From positions 182,305,432 through 182,369,431 of the forward strand of contig CM073591.1 in NCBI GenBank assembly GCA_037074705.1: a stretch of DNA of 64,000 nucleotides, written 5' to 3'. The translations under genes were made by a program, and so were the position numbers. This stretch comes from Zhengitettix transpicula. Taxonomy: Eukaryota; Arthropoda; Insecta; Orthoptera; Tetrigidae. Shown here piece by piece: positions 1 through 12,460 of the stretch; positions within the stretch are counted from its first letter, which is position 1, and each line of letters opens with the position of its first letter. A model generated the notes under the pieces. It was not told the DNA's origin and ran no database searches. It saw nothing but the letters and a program-made list of their open reading frames with translations.

Positions 1-152
1 TCCTTAAAATATAGCCCGGGGGCCCTACTTAACGCTTGGCTACTTTCCTGTACCCTTCCATATCCCCCCTTTCAAATTCATTTCTATGCTATTCATGGGG
101 AGTTGCCACCATGTGGATTACCTTCATGTAGCCTGTTACCCCCCCAAAAAAA
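1..152 (+). mobile_element. Palindromic retroposon, 3' end (copy A)
   Basis: This is the 3' portion of a GC-rich repeat family that recurs throughout the window. It is cut by the left window edge. It holds the block ATAGCCCGGGGGCCCTA, the pyrimidine-rich stretch TACCCTTCC, and the block GGGGAGTTGCCACCATG. It closes with CCTGTTACCCC followed by a poly-A run at 146-152. The A-rich tail gives the element an orientation and implies copying through RNA. It has no coding capacity. Confidence 0.85.
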
Positions 153-2133
153 GTATTGCTATGCGCATGCGCCAGGTGCTTGCTAGCGCCAACTCCACGC
201 GTTAAATGATATGGAAACTTAATTTCATACAATAGCTTGAATGAGCGTCGTGAATGTACATTTAGATAGGCTTAGAGATCTCAAATTAAAATAAATAATT
301 ACTATGTTTATGAGCAGAATTATTATTAATGAAGAACCGTCATACAAAATGATACGAATGTCGCGTGCGTATATTTCCCTGACCTCAGTAAATCAGAAAA
401 TAAGTCCCGAAACTCGAATTTGTAGGAGAGCAAAAAAATAAACTTCACGCTCTCATATAAATATGCACATATTTCAATACGCAAATATTTATTACTCACG
501 ATAAAATCAAATTTGTAACAAAAATTGTGAACAGATTAATTGGCTGCAAAAATGTGGGGTGACTGATACCGTTGTACATCTGCAAATGCTGTCCGCTGAT
601 TTAAACGAAAGGTTCTCTGATTTAAAACAAACTTCTTTCCAACCTGGATGGTTAAGACTATGTTAGTGTTTGATGTTGCAATTTAGCACCTAGAAGAACT
701 CTCGACATGAAAAATGATGAGATAGCTAAAACTTTATTCAATATATGGTTTTGTGATGAAACAGAAATTTAAATATATAAAAACTAAAACGTGTTAGTTT
801 ATTTATTCAAGAACCTAGTAAATGTAAATTTTAGTGCAGAGTATTTACGTTTATTATGTCAATCCCCAACCAACCCAATTATACATTATAAGTCTTAATT
901 CTCACATTTGTGGAACGGAAATATAATTAAATTATCGCAATATTGAAAAGTACGTCGTAGTTATTTATTGAAAGGATGAAAATTCGCATTAAGTAAGGAA
1001 TCATTGCGGCAGCAAAATTTTACGAAGGACACAGATATTAGTTCTTTAACGGAATTTTGTAACTCTGTTTTATCAAATTTGCAGAATTATTTGATCGATT
1101 CCAGGAATTGAGTTTATATTCTAATACTGGTCACTCGTGATTCGCTTTATCGAAATATATTACACAGCTCCTTGTGTGGATTAATGTTTATATTATCTAG
1201 CGGATAAGCGAGGATTGTGTCAATCCAAGTCACAAGGCGTGGGCAACAGTTTTTGCCATCAGGCCAGAGTGGAAAGAAAACGTTTTTAACAATGTTCGGG
1301 CCTATAATTATAATAAAAAAACTGTTAAATATAAAAACTATTAGTTTAAGTAAACAAAATTTTATTATGTAATTTGTTTATGAATAAATTTAAGTAATTG
1401 AATACAATAAATTAACAAAAAAAACTAATGAGACGCGTTGAGGCGCTTTCATCGCCCATTTTTTTTAATATCGTAACTAAGTTTGGGGTGGGTTAAAATT
1501 TATATAGAAATTGAAATAATTGGTTTTAAATTTAATTTAATTTAGGGTTTACAACTTTTAACAAGGTCCTTTTAATTCCATCTAAGTAATTTCAATTTAC
1601 TCACTCATGAGTTTAAATTTAAGATAATTTACTTTAATTAACTACATTGAAGACTGAAACAAATTACTAATGCGTTAAATGGGCAAACCTCAGGGCGATT
1701 TCATGAGACTCAGAACATAAGTAAAAAGCGTCGTATGTGTGTGCATACACGTGTGGCAGAAAACAATTGTTTACGTCGCAGACAGAAACACACCTTTTCG
1801 TCATTGCAGTCGGAAAAAATATTACACAGGAAGGAATCTGACTGGTCCAGTCTATAACCTGTAATCCGTAGGAAGCTTCCTCCTTCTCTCGTCGGCGTAA
1901 TAGCTCACAGCGTCGGTGAAGTTTAGTTATCTTCATCATTTCCTCTTCTGTCGATCGTGCCTTTTTTCTTCCAGTGATTGTTTTGAACTTTCTCCTTTTC
2001 ATGAATAAGAAAGATAGCCAATACAGACAAAAAGGGTAATGTAAATACCACATAACGTTTCTGCGATCGTTGTCCCTTTCGTCTGGTGCTAAGAAGAGCC
2101 TAGAGAATCACAACTGCACTGGTGACTTTTCAG
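153..2133. other. AT-rich interspersed sequence, nothing recognised
   Basis: This stretch is low in GC and full of stop codons in all frames. The 128-codon minus-strand frame at 1667-2053 has no recognisable motif and no codon pattern that would separate it from chance. I see no repeat family, RNA gene or exon here. Confidence 0.6.
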
Positions 2134-2340
2134 TTCCCAGACTTACTTCCTCTCCAATAGGTATATCAGAACTTTACATTTCACTCCTACTCTTCCTCTC
2201 TTCCCAGACTTCCTCCTTTTCCACGTTGTATATACGAACTTCTACATTTCACTCCTACTCTTCTTCCCTTCCCTTCCCAGACTTCCTCTTTCTCATTGTG
2301 TATTGGAACTGCTCGTTTCGTTTGTTTTCCAGATTCCAGC
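2134..2340 (+). repeat. Pyrimidine-rich ~70-bp tandem repeat, ~2.7 units
   Basis: Three units each start with TTCCCAGACTT, at 2134, 2201 and 2274, giving unit lengths of 67 and 73 bp. The first two also share ACATTTCACTCCTACTCTTC. The strand is strongly C+T biased, which explains the open frame at 2070-2510 (serine, phenylalanine and leucine rich). I do not regard that frame as a gene. Confidence 0.8.
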
Positions 2341-3179
2341 TAGACTTTCTTTTGTTCCTCACCACAGGTTGTAAACCTTTTCACGTGTTTTTTTCAGCTA
2401 ATCTGAGTCTGCCTTACGATTTCGCGGGCTTACTTTTTAGACCGTTGGAAGAGTTCACTTTTTTGAGAGGGAGGGGATATGTGAATTTTGGCGAGGTCGT
2501 TGGCTCATGACCCGGAGGATCTTGCTTGCATCCCATAATCCGTTTCCTTTGTCTCGAGGCGCGATTTCTTCTCAACGCATCCATCACCCTGGCGCCAACA
2601 TTTATGACCGTATTTTCCCAGCAAGCCACATCTCGGTCCTAGCTACATAGACGTTTTTACTTAAATCATATAAAAATCTTCAATTAATTAGGGGAGATGT
2701 TCTTCTGAGCTACAATCTCTGGCTTTATACTTGTAGTTATTCTTCACGCAGCCTACAAATATAAATCGATCAATCTTGATCTTGTTGTACTTTTATTTAT
2801 TTATATTCATTAAAGAAAAAGTGTGAATTGAATAGTAGTGCAGTGAGAATGAGATTGATATTGATTTAGGTTTCATAAACTTTATCTTTTACTTCTTATA
2901 GAAACTAAGCAGTGCAAGAATATTACTATTTCGTTTAGTTGTTTATAGTACCTGTGCACATGCATCTCGTGAAAAGAAAAAGTTTGTTCACAAATATTAG
3001 TTTAGCTGAAGATTACTAAATATTTATTGACAATTTTTTGAATTTCCAAATTCTTTAGTATAAAAATGATCCAAATTTTCTTGCTTTTTCGATATTTATC
3101 ATCACATTGTTAATTAACATGATTTTCAATTTATATCAATAGGAACGTCTTCTACATGTAAAGAAAACGGATTTCGGAT
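2341..3179. other. No recognised feature
   Basis: Moderately GC sequence to about 2640, then AT-rich. Overlapping open frames on both strands around 2414-2629 look like chance. No repeat family or motif was recognised. Confidence 0.5.
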
Positions 3180-3305
3180 AATAGATCAATTGTTTTTGTG
3201 TTTGAACTTTGTAATCGCAATATTTTATTCTTTTCTTGTAATCTTATATTATGACGTATTCTATTCTTCGACCGAGGACTAATGGAATGAATAACCAATC
3301 TAAAT
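3180..3305 (+). mobile_element. LINE 3'-tail fragment
   Basis: The segment ending GAGGACTAATGGAATGAATAA closely matches the 3' end of the LINE remnant that terminates near 31640, and more weakly the end of the LINE that terminates near 49785. The shared layout is GACG, then a CTATT-rich stretch, a short stem-loop, then GAGGACTAATGG and an A/T-rich tail. No reverse-transcriptase coding sequence remains upstream, so this would be a strongly 5'-truncated insertion. The left boundary is approximate. Confidence 0.5.
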
Positions 3306-4554
3306 CTTTAAGTGATAAAAACATTTTTTCTTCATCTTGAAGATCCCACACACGTCTTAAAACTTTTCCCAAGCTTACACAACGTATTTTACTCTGATAT
3401 AGTACATCTACACAACTAGAATTGAGTTATTCAAAGATTCCAATAAATTGTCTGTTTTTTAATCCTTTTTATGGAATGAAAAACACTAATTTCACAAGTA
3501 CGTTTGTAACGATCGATTTTTTAAAATATTTGTGCATAATGCTTGTTGATGAATAAAATGGTAAAATTTTGTCTTAAATTCTTCTTAGGAGACCAGCATA
3601 TTTTTTAAATCATATTTGTTCATCAATCCGTTCTTCCATTCACCAATTTTTTCCAGTCAATATTGATTAAAAAACATTCATCAACCTTTCGTAAAAGATC
3701 TTCTCCGTTGAGTCATTCTTAGGAAAAATTGGCAAAAGTTCTTCCGAAATTTGAATAACTCCAGTGATAGCTCTGATAAAGATTTATAACTGAACTGAAC
3801 AGTATACTTTACATCGTAACTTTCGTCAAGAACTATTCTATCAAAATGCGCAATTCAAAATTATTCCGTAACTGATCATTTAATCTTCTATTCAGTTGGC
3901 AATATTTTTCCGAGGCAGGCTGATTTTTTAATTTTATGCATACATTACATTACATTACAAACATCCAACATGCGCTTTTTTTTACAAATTCTCCATCAAC
4001 ATTCAACAATCCGTTTTGCAGTGACATTATTTTTTCGCCTTTTTTAATTTAAATAAATTTTGTTCGTACCTTGCATGTTTCGTTTCAAAATTTATTGGCA
4101 AGTACTATTCCTTACAAACAGCTAAACACGAATTGCAAATAAGACAAGCTGACTTATTATTGTATATGGTAAAAAATTACTTCCACTTGCATTCATCATT
4201 AAATATACATTATTAAAGATCAATTGTTCGTTTTCTGAAAATATTTACAACATTATTTTGATAAAATTATACAAATAAAAATATCAAACTGTATCTCAGT
4301 CAATCGAAATAGTAATTAATTAATAGAATGAGTTTCAAAGAGTTATATCACAAATAAAACAATTATTTCGTTTTTCAAACAACCTGGATACGTTTTCAGT
4401 TATCAACTGCAGCTATTATCTATGCTACTATGCTTATTAAATATCTCGATTTCAAATAATCAGAGACGCTTCCAATTCTGAGTGACTGAGATTTTAACTT
4501 TCATTGTTGTGCACTGGTTGATGTTGTAGTTCATGTATAACGATTTAAAAGTAC
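3306..4554. other. AT-rich sequence, nothing recognised
   Basis: Very AT-rich, with no frame above about 60 codons and no recognised repeat beyond a short ACATT iteration near 3945-3960. Confidence 0.6.
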
Positions 4555-4710
4555 CACTTATTTCATTGCCACAGCGCGTCGTGCAGAGAATATTAAAAAT
4601 TTAATCGCGAGCCGCATAAACTCATTACGCGAGCCGTACGTCGGCCATGCCTGCAATAAACAGTACTAATTGATGTACCGTTCAGCCCCAACATTTAGGG
4701 AAATTTTGTT
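4555..4710. promoter_or_regulatory. CpG-rich non-coding block
   Basis: An abrupt CpG-rich patch in AT-rich surroundings. It carries two copies of GCGAGCCG (in TCGCGAGCCGCATAAAC and ACGCGAGCCGTACGTC) plus CATAAAC and CAATAAAC, which resemble homeodomain-type sites. It has no coding potential and no similarity to the repeats in this window. A conserved regulatory element is one explanation; an unidentified repeat fragment is another. Confidence 0.3.
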
Positions 4711-5379
4711 ATCAATGTTGTTGCACCTGTCGGTATTAAATCAGAAAAAAACAACCGGTGTTACTTAAATGAATAGTTGTTTTGAGTTTAGTGAGTTTAA
4801 ACGAGATATTGCAGTGTTAAAAGTGAGGTTAATTTTTTAAAACTTAGTAACAAAATATGCCTTTTTTAAGTAGGCTAACTGAACAGCTTTTGTTTGAATG
4901 TTTTTCACACTTCTTCTCACCTATGTAGTACATTTCTACTTAATTAATTTCCTTAATTTTTATAGTATCACTGCTCTTTTCACCTTCATGAATTAATTTT
5001 TGTATGTAAATTTTATAAAAATTTATACATGCTATAGACTTGTGATAGTTTTATAATGTTTTCTGGATCTGCGAGTGGCGTTTCATTTCTGCAATAAATA
5101 AAATTGCCCGTTTGTGTGTGAGTGTTCCGTATACAAATCTACACCCGTGGAGCAAAATTGACCAAATTTTATACGCGCGTTCCTTTCGATTTCGAATTGA
5201 AAACAAACACTGAGGGGGGGGGGGGGGGGCACGACTACTAACAATAGCGGCGGGCATGAACGGGAGTGGAAATTTTTAAATACGCTAAAACGGCCGATAG
5301 TTTCGGCGAATAGATAATTCTCCCGATGTTGTTTGTGAATAATTTCAGCCCATTTCAGCACGAGCTTGAAGCACCTTTA
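4711..5379. other. Unassigned stretch with a 16-bp G run
   Basis: A homopolymer of 16 G residues lies at 5214-5229. The overlapping minus-strand frames at 5051-5361 are open only because the complementary C run encodes proline; neither is supported as a gene. Part of this segment (ACCCGTGGAGCAAAATTG, near 5141) resembles a module also found downstream of the shared block at about 20400, so the Helitron-like element may begin here. Confidence 0.5.
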
Positions 5380-5924
5380 CATGTCGGGTGGAGGGGCGTT
5401 AATAAAAATAACACGAAACAAACTGAGATTGGAGTCGAATCCGGAGTTGTGGATGTCGCAGTGTTTAATTATGTCATTCAACTTGCCGATTAAGTTGTAC
5501 TTCAACCCATAGGAGTGGTGGTGGAAGGGGAAAACGAAGTTCCACGTGCAATCTTGTAAAATTGTTGTATCTTGTTCAATTGTTAGCACGTAGTGGAACG
5601 AAAGAAATTCAGTTCTTTTGCAACATATACATTTTCTTTATTGATTAATATCTATTTACAATATAAATAACATAATGCAAACGCATAGCTAAATAACAAG
5701 ATAGAAGAACGGGGAGAAAATAGTCAGATACAGGAAGAGAAAGGAAGTTTGAACAGTGGCAGCGGTCGAAAAATAATGAGACAGTCTCAGCTGTTGGTCT
5801 TCCCGAGGTTGGCGCTGTTGCGCTATATTGCCTGAGCGTATCGGATGCGCAGTCTGTGATTGTATCCAGCGGCAGGGTGGCCTTTAGGTGACGTCACGGC
5901 ACATATTATACACGTGGATCAATT

Positions 5925-6300
5925 TAGACTAAATTTTCTGATATATTTTTGTCTCGCTAAAGGTACTGAGTGTATTTTTGACGCTTTTAGATTAGCGAGA
6001 GTATTTTTGTGTCTCTTAAGCTATCGGGATTATTCTTCACTCTCTTAAGGAGTTGGAAGTATTTACGATCACTCAGGATAACGGAAGTATTTTTTTCTGT
6101 AAATGGTACCGTGAGTATTTCTGACGCTCTTGAGGTACAAGAAGAAATTTTGACTCGCTTAGGGCATTGAATGGGAATATATCTCTTAAGATAGTACGTG
6201 TATTCTGACTGTATTAGACTACTGAGTATATTTTTCAACTCTCTTAAGCTACCAAGAATATTTTTTACTTTATATATATATATGGTATCAGCAGGAATAT
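5925..6300 (+). repeat. Degenerate ~30-bp minisatellite, short array
   Basis: About a dozen imperfect units alternate between a GTATTTTTG(A) segment and a CTCTTAAG segment followed by a GGTACC-like hexamer. It is the same repeat as the long array at 20440-21660. A short TA run occurs near 6272-6284. Unit length drifts between about 28 and 36 bp. The open frames at 5860-6048 and 5987-6238 are artefacts of this array. Confidence 0.8.
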
Positions 6301-6854
6301 CTGTGGTTCACTAAGAGGACCGGCGGGAAGAGATCGGGGAGATCTGATGATATAAGCATTCCATCTGTATACGTATATTAAATATTTTTTTAGATATATT
6401 TAAATACTTTTTCCGGTTTGTACGAATAAATACCAATGATATCCTGCGTTTCATGATGGAAGGTCTTTTAGACTCTGGTTCTAAACAAGAATGGCTAAAT
6501 TAAGCCTTAGTTAATCCTTGACTACATTTTACCACCTTCAGCAACCAACAATACTATTATGTGGAACTATTATATGGAAGTGGCCACAACGTGTATTCGA
6601 CGGCAGCTTTTCCAGCTATTTCTAAGTACCGAGCAATTTTTTTATTGTCGTCGAGGCCGAGCAAAATTGAAGGATGAGCATAGTACACCTTCAGCTACAG
6701 GGTTGCGTTATAAAAGCTCCAACTGCAGTATCGCAACAATACCAGTGGACATCCCCTGAACACATGACCGTGCATTGCAATTTCCCGTAGCCCGAGGACG
6801 TCCATACTTCTGTAGTTCATCGCAGGCTATAAAGATGGTGATCTGGGTGGACTT
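6301..6854. other. Interior of Helitron-like copy 1, unassigned
   Basis: Mixed composition. The 66-codon frame at 6559-6759 shows no recognisable motif. This part has no clear counterpart in the second Helitron-like copy. Confidence 0.4.
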
Positions 6855-7035
6855 GTTTTTTTAGATACAGGCTACTTTGTGGTAATCTCCATAATTGCAT
6901 AGGAAAGGGGAGGGGAAGTTCCGAAGAGACAACAAGGTAGCCTAGGGTTAACTAGGGTCTGCCCATACTTTAAGGATCCTACCCTAGAGAAATCAGCATA
7001 AGGTAGGTCGGACTCACAGTACCAACGCCTTTATT
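6855..7035 (-). mobile_element. Palindromic retroposon, 5'-truncated (copy B)
   Basis: On the minus strand this matches the last third of the family. The poly-T at 6855-6862 is the poly-A tail, followed by the GCATAGGAAAGGGG, AAGGATCCTACC and GGTAGGTCGG blocks. It is diverged and truncated at its 5' end near 7035, as expected for target-primed insertion. It lies inside the Helitron-like element, so it is the younger insertion. Confidence 0.75.
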
Positions 7036-7859
7036 ATGATTGGAGTGTGATTTTTTGTGGGGACGCAGCATTTACCGAAAAATTATCTATATAATACTAA
7101 ATTATATGATTTATTTTTCAACAAAGCCACATTTAATAGTAATATATTTCATCCAGTCGCGTTACAGTGCCATTACACCGTCTCTTTAGTGTTCTAGTGG
7201 AAGTGATGCAAAGTACTCACACATCTGCCGCAATCGCTTCTTGATTGGACTAAAAATGTTGACTATCGAGGAATATGTAAAGTTTCGTTCAATAAAGATT
7301 AAAGTTTGTAAATTGAGTTTTGAATTAATTATAACACTATTAATGTATAAATCTTCTATATAATAAAAAGAATTTATATTTGTATGTATGTATGTATTTA
7401 CGTTAATCTTTATACAAATTTTAACGCGTAGACAGATCGCAACATAAATTAGTACACATATTCTTAAAAACACGAGAAACGGTACTGTGTGGGTAAGAAA
7501 CCCCTAGCATAAATGTGAAAAGAATTAGAATTGAAAAACGTGATCATTTTGTGTTAAATTACTGCGCGTCAAGAGACCTTGACGTTACGAGACGTTACTA
7601 CGCGACCAACAAAGGAAATAGTTCATTTTTCCGTAATGAAATAAAGCATAAATATTTTCATTAAATTAAAAGTATAATTTTGTCCAGTAATACTCCATGG
7701 AATGGTAATAAAAAAACAAGACGAATAATTTACGATCCTTGCGCAACATGTAAGTAAATTTATTATATTAGAAATTCCAATACGAGAATCATTTGTTTAC
7801 ATTGTGAATCTAGCCAACCAATTCATAAATTTAATTTTTCGTAATGCCTGAAGACTGAC
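7036..7859. other. Interior of Helitron-like copy 1, AT-rich
   Basis: AT-rich, with a TGTA tetranucleotide microsatellite at 7381-7396. The 95-codon minus-strand frame at 7186-7473 has no recognisable domain. Confidence 0.4.
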
Positions 7860-8299
7860 GGACAATTATATCCTCCAATACTCAAGGAGTATATTTAAGT
7901 ATTCTATTCGTAAAGAAATTCGGAGGTATGTTTGTTGGCAGTGATGCAATAAAATTCAATGTATTTTATAGCTGTTAAATTAATGAATTATCGTTCGAAA
8001 GTATGTACGGAAACGGAACATTTGGATTTAAGTTAAATCACTTCTTGAGAAAAGATTAATATAGAATTAAATACTTTTTCGTGTTTATATAAATAAGTAC
8101 ACGGACAACGCCGGGCACCCAGCTATTATTTCAATAAAGTAATGATGGGCACACTACAAAGTGCTCTTATAAAAATGACGTCCTACATACAAGCTTCCTC
8201 CTCAAGTGGTCATGTCCCATAAAAACTAGTTTTTATTTGAATTAATTGCATAGCCATTCAGAGGTACGATCTCCGAGTCGCTGGTACCATTCACAGAGA

Positions 8300-8900
8300 G
8301 ATTTTCGATCAAGACCAGTCCTTTAGTGAACTCCCTTGGGGGTGTGGAGGGTTAACACCCGGTTTAGGCACTCGTGATGGGAGTTTTCTTTTGGTCATTG
8401 ATAAGAGAGACCAGTCGGTCCCCGTCGCGTATAGCGGCATGGAGTCCGACTGCACTGAAGAGATTCTCCCCACACTTAACAGTATGTGCTTCGGTTTCTT
8501 ATCCTTTCCAGATTCGCAAAGGTCAAGTATCCAGGGAGACAAGGCTAACTTGGAGACACCACGTAAAATATATCTACTATATCCGAATTTTTTATCCTTC
8601 GTCCAAACTGTCATGGAGAGTGGAACTATCGATTTACATCTCTGTCATTCGTCCTGCCATCGATTACGCTTCAACTGTGTAGGGAACCTTAGCAGAAACC
8701 AACTTGATGGTACTGGAGATATGGTGACTCAAACTGTCGCCAAGGATCCCTAACACAGCAGTAAGGGAAATGTCAAGAGTCGAGAACCTGTGGGAACGGG
8801 ATCTCCGAATCTCTCACAGATTCTTCCGCAGCTCGCACGACTGTGGTAAATGAGTTGGTCGCATTACTAGGACGCTACGATAAAAAGACAATCGGGAACC
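8300..8900 (+). pseudogene. Decayed LINE reverse transcriptase, C-terminal part
   Basis: In the frame open at 8374-8682, the peptide LTWRHHVKYI, followed about 40 residues later by LSIYISVIRPAIDYAS, matches the region just after the RT thumb in jockey-like LINEs. There the pattern is LTWxxHI, then a K/R-rich stretch, then an IRPxxTYAxxVWG-type block. The next expected block appears only after frame changes (PNTAVREMSRVENLWERDL, near 8745-8800). No intact RT core (YADD box) is present and the reading frame is broken repeatedly. This is a dead 5'-truncated fragment; the clade assignment is tentative. Confidence 0.55.
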
Positions 8901-9309
8901 GACCGTTGTCGATCATCCTGTAATGGTATAAAACGGTGGTATTCTATCTAAGTATTTATTAATTGTTATTCATTACCGTCAAATTTATTTACAATTTTGT
9001 ATTTGTTGTATTTTTATTTTATTCCATGTAATCCTTTATATCTGTTCATGTCTCAAACTATCTGGAAGGAAGAAGAGAGCGACAACGATAAACTGATAGG
9101 AGAAGTAGCAGCAGCACATGTATGAATGAATAATGGGTGAATGAGAGGAGGTGTTATTAAAACTAGGACGCCATTATGGCTAATAACTTACAGCTATGAA
9201 TGTAAATAGAACTTAATAAGCAACATTTATTAATGACAAATGTGAGTATTTTTCAGGTCCATTTTATACAACAGAGTAGTTTCCATTAGGAAGGATCTCT
9301 GAACAAAAG
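8901..9309. other. AT-rich sequence, possibly LINE 3'-untranslated region
   Basis: Follows the LINE fragment on the same strand and is AT-rich with no open frame. A defined 3' end could not be placed. Confidence 0.35.
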
Positions 9310-9540
9310 TAGGCCCTATGTGTCCAGTTAGACGTCGCTTCTGCCGTCAGGCGTCGGGAAACAACGTTGCGTTCATTCATTTTCTCAGTCGCATGCGAGC
9401 AAGCTCGGTTTGTCCAATCGTGCTAACACGATCATCTATGAGGTCCCGAACCTTTCGCTCATCTTTACAGGAGGCCGTTGCTCTCGGGAAGTGAGGTCCA
9501 GAGTCATGGTCACTGCATGGAGTGTGCTTTAGAGTATGGT
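9310..9540. other. GC- and CpG-richer block, unassigned
   Basis: Contains AGACGTCGCTTCTGCCGTCA and CGTGCTAACACGATC, a short inverted pair around GTGCTAACAC. There is no open frame of note and no match to the repeats found elsewhere here. It could be a regulatory element or an unrecognised repeat. Confidence 0.25.
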
Positions 9541-11985
9541 GTGTAATCCTAATTTAATTCACTGTAGCATATCGACTCATAAAATCACTCTCTTTTTATT
9601 TTTTCATGTCACATTAACGGCTAAGTTAAAAATCAGTCTAGCTGCTGCCTATCCGAATGTTTTTTTTTATTGACAGTGAGCATAGCGCTGTCCCTATACT
9701 TTCATATGTAATTCCTCGGCCAAAATGGAGCCGACGCGTTATTTTGACATCACTACAAATTATCATATTCGTATGCCGAGCTTCCAAAATCATCGTATTT
9801 GCTTTTTAAATTATTTCAGGTGCGGTTGTACTGCACATGAATTACCTCGGACGCTTTCACGGCCACATTTAAACTCTGCTGACCATTTTATGAACGGTTG
9901 AAATCGAAAATTCCGGAATATATTCCGGTCAGATTTAAATCTTATTTTGCGAAGAATTTGTAGTGTACACAGGCGAAATTAATTAATCCTGGTTATTTTT
10001 ATTATTTATTTTGTTATTGCATTTTACTTAAAAATTTTGAGAAATTAATATTCTCCGTCCGGACTGGCCGTTTCATTGTACGGAAATAAGGTATTAAGCA
10101 GCCGTCAGCGGCCTTCCTTCAAGAGGATTAACAACGTTTAATTTGGAGCCTTGAAGGTATAAAAATCTGGAAAAATAAATCGCTAGTACAAAGATGTTAG
10201 CACGTACGCAAGATATTCGCAGGACTCTTGGCGGCTTGAAGAACGTGAGGAGGGACTTGGCTATGTAACCTCATACAAAGAGTTTCTAACGAGAATATTG
10301 AGCTTTGTGCAGGCACATTCGATTCTCATTCTCTCGTATGATCCATATTTGAAAATATTGTGGGTGAAACATTCTCTCTCCGAAGTGTCTAAATGATCGT
10401 CAGAGTAGGCAGTAAGCCAGTCGTTCAGTGATTGGAGTTGTGGAGTAATGGAAAAAACAAGGAATCGTGGATTACTGGAGAGAAGAAGTTGGACAGTAAT
10501 GTTGATAGAGCACGGAAGTTAGTTATTTATGACAGACAGTAAATTAGAAATTCGTAATAGGTAAGAACTGAGGAGTGGATGATGAGAGATAGTGGGGTAA
10601 AAATAGCAAATATTTTATTCGAGTTGAGAGTTGTAAGAGAAATTTTTATTGAACAAACTTCGAGATTCTGTCCACGAGAAGAAGAAAACTGTGCCACCCT
10701 GTTCCTGGAACGCGGAAAGATCTCAATAGGCAAGAAGTTGCGCCGTTTGGACTTCCTGAGGAGCCTGATACCTGCCAGAATCCCGTAAAAGCTGTAAACT
10801 ATTGAGACAGTATGTCCGTCAAAGTCTGTGTTGTCGTGGAACAGTTGTACATTGAACCTGCATTTATCTGAGAAAAAAAACGCCATTTTTAATAAATGTA
10901 AATTACCCTTCCTTATTATTAAATAAATGTTCATAATTAAATAAGTAATTTTTTTTAATAATGTAGCTCTTGCTGCAGAAATGAAATTTAAATATACTAT
11001 CGATCAATAAATCATCACATATTTTATCGCTGCTTGATACTCCAATTTTTCATTTATAGCCTAACAACCCGCATATCACAACTGACTGCCTGCATCTAAC
11101 TACACTTTCTAACGGCGGCTATTGGCAGTTGTACCAAATGAGAGACAGACAAATATTTACGGAATGTTGCATTTAATGGCGAGGCCGGGAACTTCTTAGA
11201 TACCTCGCCCACCCTTCAAATCTGACCAAGGCATAACCATGTAATACGCTAGTTTCGATACTCTGATTAAGAACCAGAGAGTCTGCAGGCATACTCTCGC
11301 GAATCGTATTTAGTTTTCTTAAGGAACAGCCTGGCATTCTCCTAAACTTGGTGCAGGTAAATTCCTATTGAAACCTGCATCATGATAATTGTCTCTCACC
11401 TTTCAAATGAATAGAGATCAGGGCTTACTCTGAGATCGCTGAATTCCAAACCCCATACCTCAATCACATATTAGGGCAACTGTCCGTCAGGTTGTGTCCC
11501 ATATGTGGTCATTCCCGTGTGCAGTAGCCTCAAAATCTGTCCCATAATCCGTCAAAATAGTTGGTAAGGAGGATCCATCCGCCAGGGCCGGGAAAGGACG
11601 CATCCACTCATTATTTACTCAGTGGACTTCTATCAAACTTAGATACATTTTCTTTTTAAATATTTAGTATCCATCGATTCCATTTATCATTATAAGAAAG
11701 ATGATACTGAGAAACCTATAATTTCCTGACCGCCCCAGCATAGAGACAAAGTTCGTAGGTCGCAGAGAGAAATTAATGAAAATATCTGACGGGAACAGTT
11801 TTTTTCGTTTATCATGGCAAACCGGATGTAATATTAAATCGCTCGTAACAAATGTAAGGTGTTAAGAAACAAAAATGTCTATTTTAGATAACTTTTAAAA
11901 GCTCCAGGAAACAATTTGCACAAATTTATACTACCCATACAGATGTATGTAGCAAAAAATGTGAAATGAATTCTATAAGAGTTGT
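9541..11985. other. No recognised feature
   Basis: About 2.4 kb of moderately AT-rich sequence. Two overlapping frames on opposite strands (10527-10934 and 10579-10788) lack recognisable domains and shadow each other. No repeat family from this window was recognised. Confidence 0.5.
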
Positions 11986-11989
11986 GTCT

Positions 11990-12460
11990 GCCTTTCTTCG
12001 AAGAAGAAGATGTAGAGAGGCTATGCATTGGGTAATCCACATAGTGGCAACTCCCCTCTTATAGCATAAGAAAGGGAGTGAAAGGGGGGACGCGGAAAGG
12101 TAGAGCAAGGTAGCCAAGGATTGACTAGGGCCTCCGGGCTATGGTTTAAGAATCCTACCCGGCAATTCGCCTAAAAGTGATGCAGGAAAAACCCTATAAA
12201 AACCTGCATCAGGTAGGTCGGGCATTGGGTGCTTGTCCCACGCCCTTCCGAAGGCGGGAGAGAGGATTGCGTTGCCTTGACCAGTTTAGGAGGCAGCTGA
12301 CCGACTATTCCAATAGGAATAGCAGACAACTGTTACCGTATTCCCAAGGTCTGCGACCCCGGAACATACACCTCTCAAAACAGGCCGAGGTGCCTCGGCA
12401 CGTGGGAACTTTAGTTTAAAAAAAAACAGAGAGAAGTGAAGGCATTCACAAATATAGCCT
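11990..12460 (-). mobile_element. Palindromic retroposon, near full length (copy C)
   Basis: On the minus strand it runs from the 5' block at about 12460 to a GA/A-rich tail at about 11990-12010. All major family blocks are present: the GCCGAGG/CCTCGGC hairpin near 12385, CTATTCC/GGAATAG near 12305, ACGCCCTTCCGA near 12240, and the TGATGCAGG/CCTGCATCA pair near 12177-12215. Its 5' end abuts the tail of fragment D, forming a head-to-tail dimer. The frame at 12177-12419 is an antisense chance reading. Confidence 0.85.

Larger units (their letters stand above)
5380..8128 (+). mobile_element. Helitron-like element, copy 1 (composite)
   Basis: Three parts match the element at 20190-21866 in order and orientation. 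The first is a conserved block at about 5400-5560 (GAGATTGGAGTCGAATCCGG, AAGTTGTACTTCAACCC, AAACGAAGTTCC). The second is a degenerate minisatellite. The third is a 3' region ending ACGCCGGGCACCCAGCTATT at about 8106-8125. That terminus has the GC-rich, hairpin-prone layout and CT-containing end typical of Helitrons, although CTATT departs from the usual CTRRT. A TGTA microsatellite at 7381-7396 is also often found in such elements. No Rep/helicase gene is present, so the copy is non-autonomous. A retroposon has inserted at 6855-7035. The 5' end is undefined. Confidence 0.6.

Noticed and set aside
1667..2053. 128-codon minus-strand frame with a Lys/Arg-rich segment
   Set aside because: No domain, no homologous copy in the window, and surrounding sequence looks non-coding.
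2070..2510. 146-codon plus-strand frame
   Set aside because: Arises from the pyrimidine-rich tandem repeat; Ser/Phe/Leu-rich and no recognisable motif.
5051..5361. Two overlapping minus-strand frames with proline runs
   Set aside because: They are open only because of the 16-bp G homopolymer and have no domain.
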